Positions 63,632 through 64,000 of a stretch of 64,000 nt of DNA are shown here, piece after piece. The position numbers and the translations under genes are program-made. Each line of letters opens with the position of its first letter. The first letter of the stretch is position 1. The DNA comes from Clostridium lacusfryxellense. GTDB lineage: Bacteria; Bacillota; Clostridia; Clostridiales; Clostridiaceae. Location of the stretch: contig NZ_JAHLEB010000017.1 of NCBI RefSeq assembly GCF_018861735.1, forward strand, positions 1-64,000, given 5' to 3'. The notes below the pieces were generated by a model. It did not search any database. It worked only from the letters and a program-made list of their open reading frames with translations, and was not told the DNA's origin.

Positions 63632-64000
63632 ATGAATAAAAAGAAATTTATCGCAATATTCTCATGTCTTGTACTTACTGTAGGTGTACTTGTAGGTTGT
63701 GGAAGTAAAACTTCTGATACAAAAGATGCTAAGGTAGCGACTAAATCGGTTACTTTAAGAATGTCTGATAATCAACCTGAAGGATATCCAACAATACTAG
63801 GTGATCAAGCATTTGCGAAAGAAGTAGAAGCAAAAACTAATGGAAGAATAAAAATAAAAGTATTTGGAGGATCTCAACTTGGAGATGAAAAGAGTGCTAT
63901 AGAACAAGTTCAATTCGGTGGTATTGATGCAATACGTATAGGTGCTGCGCCACTAGCTGAATTTAATAAAGAAATAGGAGCGTTAATACTTCCTTATCTT
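63632..64000 (+). CDS. TRAP solute-binding lipoprotein DctP, partial at window end
   Basis: The first 123 codons of a DctP-family binding protein are present; the rest lies beyond base 64000. It has a lipoprotein signal (MNKKKFIAIFSCLVLTVG..., lipobox LVGC, Cys23), then VTLRMSDNQPEGYPTILGDQAFAKEV and GRIKIKVFGGSQLGDEKSAIEQVQFGGIDAIRIG. It is a second TRAP system, different in sequence from the one at 47170, and probably serves another acidic sugar such as an unsaturated or oligomeric uronate. GGGGGG is upstream. Confidence 0.92.
   Translation, partial: MNKKKFIAIFSCLVLTVGVLVGCGSKTSDTKDAKVATKSVTLRMSDNQPEGYPTILGDQAFAKEVEAKTNGRIKIKVFGGSQLGDEKSAIEQVQFGGIDAIRIGAAPLAEFNKEIGALILPYL

Overview
The window is low-GC, AT-rich DNA with AGA/AGG-dominated arginine codons, strong GGAGG ribosome-binding sites and several TTG/GTG starts. 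It carries spore genes (cotJABC, prkA-yhbH-spoVR, a gamma-SASP-like repeat protein), PPi-type phosphofructokinase and many transport and sugar operons. This fits an endospore-forming, saccharolytic Clostridium-like firmicute, chromosomal rather than plasmid or phage. No rRNA, tRNA, CRISPR array or intact insertion sequence was found.

Layout. (1) 1-8580: an intracellular beta-mannan utilisation locus: two sugar ABC permeases, a cellobiose/mannobiose 2-epimerase, two GH130 phosphorylases, a GH113 mannanase and two SGNH acetyl-mannan esterases of CE17 and CE2 type. The left edge is a higher-GC remnant that may mark an insertion. (2) 8741-10297: an APC amino-acid permease behind four perfect-length 20-bp tandem repeats. 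(3) 10369-17963: a LevR-type sigma-54 activator, a -24/-12 promoter and a mannose-family PTS with separate IIA and IIB genes followed by IIAB, IIC, IID and ManO; the second half uses CGN arginine codons unlike its neighbours. (4) 18053-21752: a DHA2 MFS pump, an AI-2E family protein and ribosomal protein bL25. (5) 21860-22105: a long, highly structured non-coding RNA candidate. (6) 22574-24359: cotJABC and a repeat protein resembling gamma-type SASP. (7) 24535-26217: glycerol kinase behind a leader attenuator. (8) 26260-30577: a TPP riboswitch and the thiW-thiD-cytX-thiM-thiE salvage operon. (9) 30683-44408: PPi-phosphofructokinase, AlaX, an FAD oxidoreductase, prkA-yhbH-spoVR, Nudix, an unknown membrane protein, CPBP and rhomboid proteases, and an SDR protein. 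(10) 44488-64000: hexuronate (pectin/glucuronan sugar) catabolism.

How the genes work together. Imported mannooligosaccharides would be deacetylated by the two esterases, cut by GH113 and GH130_2, epimerised at the reducing end and phosphorolysed by GH130_1 to mannose-1-phosphate and glucose. In the last region a TRAP transporter imports hexuronates; UxaC, UxaB and UxaA handle galacturonate, UxaC, UxuB and UxuA handle glucuronate, and both branches meet at KDG, which KDG kinase(s) and KDPG aldolase take to pyruvate and glyceraldehyde-3-phosphate. A LacI repressor gene sits inside the cluster, with near-perfect palindromes in front of uxaC and behind its own gene. A YesMN-like two-component pair, KdgF and a second TRAP binding protein (cut by the window end) suggest the same theme continues to the right.

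Most novel-looking items: the structured RNA at 21860-22105, the 20-bp tandem repeats at 8741-8820, the LevR operator set with a possible ATT start codon, the mosaic PTS operon, the SASP-like protein, and alternative RNA folds in front of uxaA.
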